NCBI GenBank assembly: GCA_937910665.1
Contig: CALEPR010000091.1
Location: forward strand, 1 to 9,202
DNA: 9,202 nucleotides
DNA from: an uncultured Selenomonadales bacterium
GTDB lineage: Bacteria > Bacillota > Negativicutes > Selenomonadales > Selenomonadaceae
Direction: 5' to 3'
How positions within the stretch are numbered: the first letter of the stretch is position 1; each line of letters opens with the position of its first letter. Below, piece after piece: positions 1 through 6,248 of this stretch. The notes below the pieces were generated by a model. The model was not told the origin of the DNA and ran no database searches. It saw only the letters and a program-made list of their open reading frames with translations. The position numbers were made by a program, and so were the translations under genes.

Positions 1-833
1 AAGTTTGACAGTTCAATTTTTTTCAAGTCGCCAAAATCTGCAGAAATTCTTGACGCGACATCAGCCACTGAAAATTTTTTTGTCCAAGATTCAGTTTGCT
101 TTTGAATTTCTTCGACGGCTTGAAGGTAAGGCGTATCTGTGCCCCAAACTTCAAGACCGCTTTCAGTCATTCCGCCACTGTCTGTATGAAAAGTTGTCAG
201 CGCAGTTTTTCCGCCGAACTGAATTACTTCGCCGCGCGTTTTTTGTATCGCCAAGTCGGTTTGATTTTCTGCAACATCAACGCCTTTATAAACTTGACAA
301 TGCGTCGTCGCGCAGAGATCGTAACCTTGCGTTTTATGTCTGTCGGAATTTTTCAGCGTGAAAGACCTTGCCGCAACTGCCTGAGCCTTCAACGCCTCAA
401 TTTCAAAACTCGGCGACATTTCTTCCGGCACAACTCCGCGCAAATATTCTTCGACAGAAACTAAATTTATCACGGTGATTGAATTGGAATTTTTATTTAT
501 TTTCACTCCGCCGAAATATTTTTTGTCATTGATTGAAACTTGCAAATCTTTCAGCGAAACATTTTCACCGCGAATTTCTACAGAATTTGTTTTTAATTTT
601 GAGACGTTGAGTAAAAATTTTCTGTTCGCATCAATTTTGCGAATTTCTTGCTGAGTTTCTGAATCAATCATCACGCACGGTTCAGACATTTGCAAAATCA
701 CTTGACTAACGCCGATTAAAATTCCAATCTTCCTTTCGGGTTGCCAAGTCGAATTTTTTTCTGCAGAAATCGAACTTGCCGAAATAAAAAAAATTATTCC
801 CGTCGCAAGTACAAAAATTTTTTTTAAGTTCAA
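1..833 (-). CDS. SpoIID/LytB-domain secreted protein, 3' end off the window
   Basis: The first 277 codons are present and the C-terminus lies beyond the left edge. The product starts with a typical signal peptide (basic MNLKK, hydrophobic core, SxSA cleavage region near residue 24). A SpoIID/LytB domain follows: VEEYLRGVVPEEM at about 127-139, whose glutamate matches the proposed catalytic residue of SpoIID; EALKAQAVAARS at 146-157; a Cys pair in LCATTHCQVYKG at 173-184; and FHTDSGGMTES with VWG..PYL at 215-237. SpoIID-family proteins are lytic transglycosylases acting on peptidoglycan outside the membrane, in spore engulfment or general wall remodelling; which applies here is unknown. I chose the TTG at 833 because AGGAGGA lies 7 nt upstream and the signal peptide starts there. 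An in-frame ATG at 866 overlaps the TATAAT box and would add an acidic, non-signal-like leader. Confidence 0.9.
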   Translation of the reverse strand, partial: MNLKKIFVLATGIIFFISASSISAEKNSTWQPERKIGILIGVSQVILQMSEPCVMIDSETQQEIRKIDANRKFLLNVSKLKTNSVEIRGENVSLKDLQVSINDKKYFGGVKINKNSNSITVINLVSVEEYLRGVVPEEMSPSFEIEALKAQAVAARSFTLKNSDRHKTQGYDLCATTHCQVYKGVDVAENQTDLAIQKTRGEVIQFGGKTALTTFHTDSGGMTESGLEVWGTDTPYLQAVEEIQKQTESWTKKFSVADVASRISADFGDLKKIELSN

Positions 834-864
834 AACTTTTTCCTCCTCTAAAAAATTTTTTGCC

Positions 865-893
865 ATTATAACAGATATTAGAAAATTTTGGAA
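865..893 (-). promoter_or_regulatory. Candidate promoter for the SpoIID-domain gene
   Basis: On the minus strand a perfect TATAAT lies at 870-865. At 17-bp spacing the -35 position reads TTCCAA, a weak match. Transcription would begin just before the AGGAGGA ribosome site at 847-841, which fits the TTG start at 833 and excludes the ATG at 866. Confidence 0.55.
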
Positions 894-1104
894 ACTAATA
901 ATTAAAATTAAAAGTAGCGCAAAATATTTGCCGGAAATTATTTCTCACAACATTTCAAAAGTTCGCGGAAGTGTTCGCGTGAAAAAATTTTTCTTCCGAC
1001 AGTTTGAAAATGAATTTACCTTCAAACAAAGTCAACGCGATAAAAATTTTGCCGGGCAATGTCGTAAATTATGAAACGACCATGATTCCGAAACTTGAAA
1101 ACAT
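894..1104. other. Intergenic spacer, no convincing gene
   Basis: Part of the divergent spacer between the SpoIID-domain gene and the permease-kinase gene. A 41-codon ATG ORF sits at 1010-1135 on the plus strand (MNLPSNKVNAIKILPGNVVN...), but it has no ribosome site and its end overlaps the downstream promoter. The heptamer GTTCGCG occurs twice in direct orientation at 961-967 and 973-979, one helical turn apart, which could be a regulator site. I see nothing else here. Confidence 0.4.
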
Positions 1105-1132
1105 TTGCAAAAAATTTCTGCGTCTGTATAAT
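1105..1132 (+). promoter_or_regulatory. Candidate promoter for the permease-kinase gene
   Basis: TTGCAA (1105-1110) and a perfect TATAAT (1127-1132) are separated by 16 bp, about 40 bp upstream of the proposed start. This fits a sigma-70/sigma-A housekeeping promoter. Confidence 0.6.
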
Positions 1133-1171
1133 TAGCGGAGGATTTTTTTTATTTTAAGTTGGGTGATAATC

Positions 1172-4072
1172 TTGAAAAATATTTCTGGCAGTTTGACGAA
1201 GTATTTAACGCCGCTCGGAGTTTGGGCTTTAACTTTCGGCTGTTGTATCGGCTGGGGTTCTTTTGTTATGCCCGGGACAACTTTTTTACCTACTGCCGGA
1301 CCTGTCGGAACTATCGTCGCAATTTTTTTGAGCGCAATTATAATTTTTATCATCGCGGCGAACTATCACTTCATGATAAATCAACAGCCTGATTCCGGCG
1401 GCGCATTTTCCTTCACGAAAAAAATTTTGGGTTTCGACCATGCATTTTTATGCGCTTGGTTTTTGTGGCTGGCTTACGTTTCGCTAATCTGGGCAAACGC
1501 TACGGCTTTTGTTTTAATCGGAAAAAATATTTTCGGCGACTTATTTCAATTCGGATTTCGATACAAAATTTTTAGTCACGAAATTTTTTTTAGCGAAATA
1601 ATTATCACGCTTTTGATTCTTGGACTTTTTACTTTGTTGAGTGTGCGGAAAAAAATTTTTATTTCGCGGCTGAATATTTTTCTGGCGGGATTTTGTTTTT
1701 TTGCCGGATTGTTTTTGGTCGCGACGGCTTTCGGAGAAAGTTCGGGAATTGAAATTCTTTCTCCGGCATTTGCAGATACTCAGTCGCCTGTCGTTCAGAT
1801 TGCAAAAATTATCGCGCTCGCGCCTTGGGCATTCATCGGCTTTGAAATAATTTCAAACGCGACGGACGAAATAAAATTTTCGCCGAAAAAATCTTTTGCA
1901 ATTATGTCATCGGCGGCAATCGCGGCGGCAATTTTTTATTCAGCGATGACAATTTTGGCAATCAGTTTCATTCCGGAAGATTTTTTGAACTGGCAGAAAT
2001 ATATCGACAACATTCCAAACCTTGAAGGTATTGAAACTTTTCCGACTTTCTACGCCGCTCATCAACTTTTAGGCGGACAGGGAACTTTGATTTTAGGTTT
2101 TATAATTCTTTCTGCACTTTGCACAAGTATGATTGGATATTTTTATGTGACAAGTAGATTGACCTACGCCATCGCGAAAGAAGATTTACTTCCTGAAAAA
2201 TTTAAAATTTTGAACTCGGAAAATATTCCTGAAAAAATTATTCTGTTCATCATGGCAATTTCAATTATTATTCCGTTCGTTGGGCGGACTGCTATCGGCT
2301 GGCTCACCGACGTGACGACTGTCGGAGCGACAATTGCTTACACTTATACTTCGGCTTGCGCTTATATTTCCGCGAAAAAAATTGGCAATACAAAATTTAA
2401 AATCACCGGCGCACTCGGAGTAATTTTTTCTGTGATGTTTATTCTGCTCCTCCTCGTGCCGAATTTAGTTTTGCCAAGCATCTGGGAAACGACAACTTTA
2501 ATGACTGAATCATATTTCCTGCTGGTTATCTGGAGTATTTTAGGTTTCGCCTGTTTCAAAAGAATTTTTTCAATCGACAAGGCGCACAGATTCGGCAAGG
2601 CAATTATTGTCTGGATTGTGATGTTGTTTTTAATTTTTTTCGGCGCATTGATGTGGATGCGTCAGTTGGCTGATGAAAATATGAACAACATCGTCACAAA
2701 CGTCAGCGAATATTACGGCGAAGAATTAAAGCGTTTCGGAATAAAAAATCACGCTTACAGAAAAATGCAGGAAGAAAAATATTTGAAGTCGCAAATGGAG
2801 GAAGTTCGGACGGCTCTTTTCAGCGGCAGTATGGTTCAAATGTTTTTGATTCTGTTCAGCTTGTTTATAATGTTCAACATTTATTCGACAATCACCGAAC
2901 GCGAAAAGGAAGCCGAGCTTGCAAAAATTCAGGCGGAGGAAAATTCAAAAGCAAAGTCACAATTTTTGTCGAATATGTCTCACGACATCAGAACGCCGAT
3001 GAATGCAATTTTAGGTTACACAAAACTTGTGCGGCAAAAAAATATGTCGGCAGAGGAAATTCAGGATTTTCTTGCTAAGATTGAAAGTTCAGGACAACAT
3101 TTGCTGGAGTTAATCAATGACGTTTTGGAAATGTCGAGAATTGAAAGCGGCAGGACTGAATTAAATATTTCTGAAGGCGATTTGAAAAAAATTCTGGGCG
3201 ACCTGCGCGATATGTTTTCCACGCAAATGGAAGTCAAGAAAATAAATTTTGTGGTGGACACTTCGCAGGTGAAAAATAATTTTGTTTTCTGCGACAGTCA
3301 AAAGTTAAATCGAATTTTGCTGAACTTGACAAGCAACGCATACAAATTTACTCCCGAAGGCGGCGAGATTAAAATTACTTTGCGCGAAGTCGAAAGTTCT
3401 GAAAAAGATTTTGGAAATTACGAACTGCGCGTGAAAGATTCCGGAATTGGAATGACGAAGGAATTTGCGGCTGAAGTTTTTGAACCTTTCACACGCGAGA
3501 GAACTTCGACAGTCAGTAAAATTCAAGGCACAGGTTTGGGAATGGCGATTACAAAAAATTTTGTGGACTTGATGAATGGAAAAATTTCTGTCGAAACTGA
3601 AAAAGGCAAGGGCACGGAATTTATTTTGAATTTTCAATTCAGGTTGTCCGACAAAAAAATTTCTGAAGTCGAGGAGGAAAAAAATTCTGAAGTCGATTTC
3701 ACGAACAAAAAACTTTTGCTTGTCGAGGACATTGAAGTTAATCGCGAAATTGCGCTGATGATTTTGACTGAGGCAGGTTTTGAAGTTGAAACTGCGGTGA
3801 ACGGCGCGGAGGCTGTGGAAAAATTTTCTGCGGCGAAGTCAGGAACTTTCGATGCGATTTTGATGGACATTCAAATGCCGGTAATGAATGGCTACGAGGC
3901 GACAGAAAAAATTCGCGCCTTCGACAAAAAAATTCCGATCGTCGCGATGACTGCAAATGCTTTCAGCGAAGATGTCGAACATGCGAAGGCGGCAGGAATG
4001 AACGCTCATATTTCCAAGCCGCTCGACGTTCCGAAGATGATGCAAACTTTAGCAGAAGTCATTGATAATTAG
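1172..4072 (+). CDS. Amino-acid-permease-like membrane domain fused to a hybrid histidine kinase
   Basis: A membrane sensor kinase of 966 residues (969 if started at the in-frame GTG, 1163; positions use that count). Residues 10-465 form about 12 hydrophobic segments resembling APC-superfamily amino acid permeases, with a glycine-rich first helix. A further helix (480-498), a loop of about 55 residues (probably outside) and a helix at 556-575 lead into a charged linker. The kinase follows: HisKA with phospho-acceptor His607 in NMSHDIRTPMN, then the ATPase domain with N-box Asn725, G1 DSGIGM (759) and G2 GTGLGMA (789). A receiver domain (849-969) has acidic pair E855/D856, phospho-acceptor Asp902, Thr930 and Lys952. 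By family knowledge, phosphate passes His to Asp; a downstream partner or Hpt protein is not seen here. The input signal, perhaps an amino acid, is inferred. I prefer TTG 1172 because GGGTGAT lies 4-5 nt upstream. Confidence 0.9.
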   Translation: MKNISGSLTKYLTPLGVWALTFGCCIGWGSFVMPGTTFLPTAGPVGTIVAIFLSAIIIFIIAANYHFMINQQPDSGGAFSFTKKILGFDHAFLCAWFLWLAYVSLIWANATAFVLIGKNIFGDLFQFGFRYKIFSHEIFFSEIIITLLILGLFTLLSVRKKIFISRLNIFLAGFCFFAGLFLVATAFGESSGIEILSPAFADTQSPVVQIAKIIALAPWAFIGFEIISNATDEIKFSPKKSFAIMSSAAIAAAIFYSAMTILAISFIPEDFLNWQKYIDNIPNLEGIETFPTFYAAHQLLGGQGTLILGFIILSALCTSMIGYFYVTSRLTYAIAKEDLLPEKFKILNSENIPEKIILFIMAISIIIPFVGRTAIGWLTDVTTVGATIAYTYTSACAYISAKKIGNTKFKITGALGVIFSVMFILLLLVPNLVLPSIWETTTLMTESYFLLVIWSILGFACFKRIFSIDKAHRFGKAIIVWIVMLFLIFFGALMWMRQLADENMNNIVTNVSEYYGEELKRFGIKNHAYRKMQEEKYLKSQMEEVRTALFSGSMVQMFLILFSLFIMFNIYSTITEREKEAELAKIQAEENSKAKSQFLSNMSHDIRTPMNAILGYTKLVRQKNMSAEEIQDFLAKIESSGQHLLELINDVLEMSRIESGRTELNISEGDLKKILGDLRDMFSTQMEVKKINFVVDTSQVKNNFVFCDSQKLNRILLNLTSNAYKFTPEGGEIKITLREVESSEKDFGNYELRVKDSGIGMTKEFAAEVFEPFTRERTSTVSKIQGTGLGMAITKNFVDLMNGKISVETEKGKGTEFILNFQFRLSDKKISEVEEEKNSEVDFTNKKLLLVEDIEVNREIALMILTEAGFEVETAVNGAEAVEKFSAAKSGTFDAILMDIQMPVMNGYEATEKIRAFDKKIPIVAMTANAFSEDVEHAKAAGMNAHISKPLDVPKMMQTLAEVIDN

Positions 4073-4131
4073 GAATTAGGAGTGAGGAATGAAGAATTTT
4101 TTTCATTACGCATTGCTAATTCTTAATTCCT
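4069..4131. repeat. Heptamer palindromic repeat, copy 1
   Basis: The left arm is built of heptamers TTAGGAA, TTAGGAG, TGAGGAA and TGAAGAA (4069-4096). The right arm (4102-4131), read in reverse complement, gives AGGAA, TTAAGAA, TTAGCAA and TGCGTAA. The arms can pair imperfectly; the inner AATGAA/TTCATT pairing is perfect. The TAG stop of the permease-kinase gene (4070-4072) lies inside the first heptamer. No T-run follows, so it is not a typical terminator. Confidence 0.7.
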
Positions 4132-4156
4132 CGTTAGTAGAAGGGAAGTTTTTTTA

Positions 4157-5374
4157 ATGGTTACTGCAATTTTTCCTGCGGCGGGAGCAAGTCGGCGAAT
4201 GAAAAATTTTCTCGGCGACGTGACAAATAAAAATTTTTTAGAACTCGGCGGCGAAAGTGTTTTGATTCGGACGCTGAAAACTTTTTCAAAATCTGCGCGG
4301 GTAAAAAATTTAATTGTCGTCGTCGCGGAAAATGAAATTTCCGAAGTTGAAAAAATTTTGAGCGCGGAAAAAAATTTAAAGTCTTGGCAAATTGTAGTCG
4401 GCGGCAGTGAAAGACAATTTTCTATCGCGAACGGTTTAAAATTTTTGCCGGAAGAAACTGAAATTGTTTTGGTTCATGATGCGGCGCGTCCTTTGATAAA
4501 TTTGTCGGTGATTGAAAAAGTTATCGATGCGGCAGAAAAATTCGGCGGAGCGATTGCGGCGGTTCCTGAAAAGAATACAATTAAATTTGTGGACGCTGAA
4601 AATTTTGTCGTGAAAACTCCTCCGCGCAGTGAACTTGTCGAAGTTCAAACTCCGCAAGGTTTTCGGAAAGAAATTTTACTTCGCGCTTACAAAAAAGCTG
4701 AGGAAGAAAATTTTCTCGGCACGGACGATGCAAGTTTGGTTGAAAGGCTCGGCGAAAAAATTAAAGTCGTCGAGAGCGATTACAAAAATATAAAAATTAC
4801 CACGCCGGAAGACTTGGAAATTGCTAAAGCAATTTCAGTTAGGAATGAGGAATTAGGAATTAGGAATGAAAAATTTCCTAACTCCTCACTCCTAACTCCT
4901 AATTATCACACCGGTTTTGGTTATGATGTTCACAAACTTGTTGAAGGCAGAAAATTGATTTTGGGCGGCGTGGAAATTCCTCACGAGTTCGGCTTGCTTG
5001 GGCACTCGGACGCAGACGTTTTGACTCACGCAATTATTGATGCGCTTTTGGGAGCGGCGGCGTTGGGCGACATTGGTCAACATTTTCCCGACACCGACGA
5101 AAAATTTAAAAATATCGACAGCTTAAAACTTTTGTCGAAGGTCAACGAACTTATTCAAGCGGAAGGTTGGCAGATTGAAAATATTGATTCGGTAATTGTC
5201 GCGCAGAAACCGAAACTTGCTCCGCACATTCCAGAGATCAGAAAAAAAATTTCCGAAGTCTTGAAGATTGATTTAATTTTGGTCAGCGTCAAGGCAAAAA
5301 CTGAAGAAGGTTTGGGTTTTACAGGAAATCGGCAAGGAATTTCAAGTTATGCGACGGCGACTTTGCGAAGATAA
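4157..5374 (+). CDS. ispDF: Bifunctional IspD/IspF enzyme of the MEP isoprenoid pathway
   Basis: A 405-residue cytoplasmic fusion of two MEP-pathway enzymes. The IspD half (1-226) adds CMP to 2-C-methyl-D-erythritol 4-phosphate. It shows the nucleotide loop PAAGASRRM (7-15), VHDAARP (106-112), QTPQ (164-167), TDDASL (189-194) and ITTPEDL (214-220). The IspF half (252-405) makes 2C-methyl-D-erythritol 2,4-cyclodiphosphate; the zinc ligands Asp256, His258 and His291 are present within GFGYDVH and GHSDADVLTH, as are GDIGQHFPDTD (304-314) and EEGLGFTG (383-390). The fusion lacks IspE, which acts between these two steps. The linker, about residues 227-250 (VRNEELGIRNE...NSSLLTPNY), is encoded by a palindromic heptamer repeat. 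The ATG start has AGGGA about 10 nt upstream. No clear promoter of its own is seen, so it may be read from the permease-kinase promoter. Confidence 0.95.
   Translation: MVTAIFPAAGASRRMKNFLGDVTNKNFLELGGESVLIRTLKTFSKSARVKNLIVVVAENEISEVEKILSAEKNLKSWQIVVGGSERQFSIANGLKFLPEETEIVLVHDAARPLINLSVIEKVIDAAEKFGGAIAAVPEKNTIKFVDAENFVVKTPPRSELVEVQTPQGFRKEILLRAYKKAEEENFLGTDDASLVERLGEKIKVVESDYKNIKITTPEDLEIAKAISVRNEELGIRNEKFPNSSLLTPNYHTGFGYDVHKLVEGRKLILGGVEIPHEFGLLGHSDADVLTHAIIDALLGAAALGDIGQHFPDTDEKFKNIDSLKLLSKVNELIQAEGWQIENIDSVIVAQKPKLAPHIPEIRKKISEVLKIDLILVSVKAKTEEGLGFTGNRQGISSYATATLRR
4839..4904. repeat. Heptamer palindromic repeat inside ispDF, copy 2
   Basis: The left arm is TTAGGAA, TGAGGAA, TTAGGAA, TTAGGAA (4839-4866). 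The right arm is TTCCTAA, CTCCTCA, CTCCTAA, CTCCTAA (4875-4902), the near-exact inverse. The element is open in the ispDF frame and encodes only the inter-domain linker. This is the best-preserved copy in the window. Confidence 0.85.
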
Positions 5375-5417
5375 TTTTTTTTACATTTTGGTGGGAGGAA
5401 AAATTTTTTTCGGAAAG

Positions 5418-5542
5418 TATAATCAGCGTGAAGGTTGAAAGTTTTGGCAAACAAAAAAGTCCTGTTGTCGGCAGGATTTGAGTGCCATAGTGGGCGGTCA
5501 GTCTTTCATATATTTTGGAAATTTTACAAAAATGATGGTTAG
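5418..5542 (+). pseudogene. Possible frame-broken small ORF with its own -10 box
   Basis: A TATAAT at 5418-5423 is followed by GTG AAG GTT... (5428-5481), encoding MKVESFGKQKSPVVGRI and a stop. Removing one T from the run at 5477-5479 would join it to an open frame (ECHSGRSVFHIFWKF...) ending at the TAG at 5540-5542, the first bases of the downstream hairpin; the joined product would be about 37 residues. A small hairpin (5457-5479, AAGTCCTG/CAGGATTT with one G-U pair) sits inside. No ribosome site or good -35 is visible, and I do not recognise the sequence. It could be a decayed gene or an untranslated RNA. Confidence 0.25.
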
Positions 5543-5570
5543 CCGCTAAGTTTTTATGCTTAGGCGGCTA
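5540..5570. terminator. Bidirectional hairpin shared by two convergent small ORFs
   Basis: TAGCCGCTAAG (5540-5550) and CTTAGGCGGCTA (5559-5570) form an 11-bp stem with one bulged base and an 8-nt loop. The plus strand continues CTTTTG; on the minus strand ATTTTTG follows after 8 nt. It lies between ispDF and the convergent prepilin peptidase, where a shared terminator is expected. The T-tracts are short, so termination strength is uncertain. Confidence 0.55.
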
Positions 5571-5635
5571 CTTTTGTGCCAACTGCGAGCACGATTGTTG
5601 TCACCACGATAATCGTGACGATGAAAAATTTTCAC
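5560..5635 (-). pseudogene. Possible small hydrophobic peptide, frame-broken
   Basis: One minus-strand frame encodes the hydrophobic stretch IVTIIVVTTIVLAVGTKVAA and ends with TAA at 5562-5560, inside the hairpin arm. It has no start codon in frame. A GTG at 5635 with GGGAG 7 nt upstream would join it as MKIF-IVTII... (24 residues) if one T were removed from the T5 run. GTGA at 5635-5632 overlaps the prepilin peptidase stop. Small single-helix peptides ending in a terminator stem resemble type I toxin or holin-like peptides, but that is analogy only. A 13-bp palindrome, CACGATAATCGTG, lies at 5606-5618. Confidence 0.3.
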
Positions 5636-5684
5636 GACAAAACTCCCTGCAGATGAAAAAATTTCACGACAAAACTCCCTGCAG
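5621..5684. repeat. 32-bp tandem duplication at the prepilin peptidase 3' end
   Basis: The units 5621-5652 and 5653-5684 begin ATGAAAAA, end ACTCCCTGCAG, and differ at one position in the A/T run. Since 32 is not a multiple of 3, the duplication changes the C-terminal reading frame of the minus-strand peptidase and places its stop codon inside the proximal copy. Confidence 0.9.
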
Positions 5685-6072
5685 ACAAAAATGGTCCGAA
5701 AGGAAGTTTTATTTTTATGTCGCGATTTTTTATCAAACTGAACAGGGCGAAAATTGCGGCAAGGCACGACGCAAAAAATATTGCCGCAAAAATTTTTTCT
5801 CCTAACCACAAACCGAGCACGGCAGAAAATTTTACATCGCCGCCGCCCATTCCTCCGCGACTGATTTTAAAAATCACAAACATAAAAATAAATCCAAGCG
5901 CAGAAAATAAAATTGCGTCCTCAAGTTCTACCAAAAAGTTGCAAGCGTCAAAAAAAATTCCTGTCACCGCCATCGGCAATAAAATTTTGTCGTAAATCAT
6001 CTGCGTTTTAAAATCTGTCCAAGCGATTGAAATTAAAAATGCCGCAAAAATTATTTTTACAAAAATTTCCAT
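5632..6072 (-). CDS. Prepilin-type peptidase, A24 family, short form
   Basis: A 146-residue membrane protein made almost wholly of hydrophobic helices. It has the two aspartates of A24 aspartic peptidases: Asp20 in WTDFKTQMI and Asp79 in the GMGGGD motif (74-79). The conserved PFGPFLSAG segment (124-132) follows near the end. The family cleaves the leader of type IV prepilins and pseudopilins at the cytoplasmic face of the membrane. This protein lacks the N-terminal methyltransferase domain of PilD-type enzymes, so it is closer in size to TadV/CpaA-type peptidases. No pilin genes are in the window. A 32-bp tandem repeat sets the last residues (KFFHLQGVLS), and a 14-bp duplication at the start puts the GGAG ribosome site 21 nt from this ATG but 7 nt from an out-of-frame ATG at 6086. 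Expression may therefore be poor. Confidence 0.85.
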   Translation of the reverse strand: MEIFVKIIFAAFLISIAWTDFKTQMIYDKILLPMAVTGIFFDACNFLVELEDAILFSALGFIFMFVIFKISRGGMGGGDVKFSAVLGLWLGEKIFAAIFFASCLAAIFALFSLIKNRDIKIKLPFGPFLSAGSFVVKFFHLQGVLS

Positions 6073-6088
6073 TCAAAAATTTCCATTC
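6061..6088. repeat. 14-bp perfect tandem duplication over the prepilin peptidase start
   Basis: AAAAATTTCCATTC occurs at 6061-6074 and again at 6075-6088. Each copy carries a minus-strand ATG (6072 and 6086). The upstream ATG opens a frame of only nine codons (MEIFEWKFL); the downstream ATG opens the peptidase frame. Confidence 0.9.
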
Positions 6089-6139
6089 AAAAACTCCAGA
6101 AAAAAAATCTCCGGAAAAAAATTTTTTAATTCCAAAAAG

Positions 6140-6167
6140 ATTATAACAAAAATTTTTTTACTTTGAA
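6140..6167 (-). promoter_or_regulatory. Candidate promoter for the prepilin peptidase
   Basis: On the minus strand TTCAAA (6167-6162) and a perfect TATAAT (6145-6140) are separated by 16 bp. It points at the peptidase and is divergent from the grpE promoter. Confidence 0.55.
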
Positions 6168-6189
6168 GTTTTTTTTGAAAGATTTACTA

Positions 6190-6218
6190 TTGACATTTTG
6201 TCTAATTAGTGATAACCT
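6190..6218 (+). promoter_or_regulatory. Candidate grpE-dnaK promoter
   Basis: A perfect TTGACA (6190-6195) is followed by a poor -10: GATAAC at 6211-6216 (15-bp spacing) or TAACCT at 6213-6218 (17-bp spacing). The 8-bp palindrome CTAATTAG (6202-6209) lies between. No CIRCE inverted repeat (TTAGCACTC-N9-GAGTGCTAA) or CtsR-type GGTCAAA repeat is visible. Confidence 0.55.
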
Positions 6219-6248
6219 TTGCGCGTCAACAAGAAAGGGGCTGATGAA

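Noticed and set aside
5..464. Two overlapping plus-strand ORFs at the left edge
   Set aside because: They lie opposite the SpoIID-domain gene, whose minus-strand frame shows clear family motifs and a signal peptide.
1010..1135. 41-codon plus-strand ORF upstream of the permease-kinase gene
   Set aside because: No ribosome site, no recognised family, and its 3' end overlaps the TATAAT box of the next gene. It could be a relic, but nothing supports expression.
4839..4904. CRISPR-like or terminator reading of the heptamer palindrome
   Set aside because: There are no spacers between constant repeats, the array is inverted about its centre, it lies in an open frame and has no following T-run.
5457..5479. 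Terminator for ispDF
   Set aside because: The stem is only 8 bp with one G-U pair and is followed by just TTTG. The hairpin at 5540-5570 is a better candidate.
5546..5809. Minus-strand 87-codon ORF overlapping the prepilin peptidase 3' end
   Set aside because: It reads the peptidase gene out of frame over most of its length; only the part past the 32-bp repeat is distinct, and that part is hydrophilic with no family resemblance.
6219..6248. Upstream TTG start for grpE
   Set aside because: It overlaps the likely -10 region and has no ribosome site, while TTG 6249 has an excellent one.
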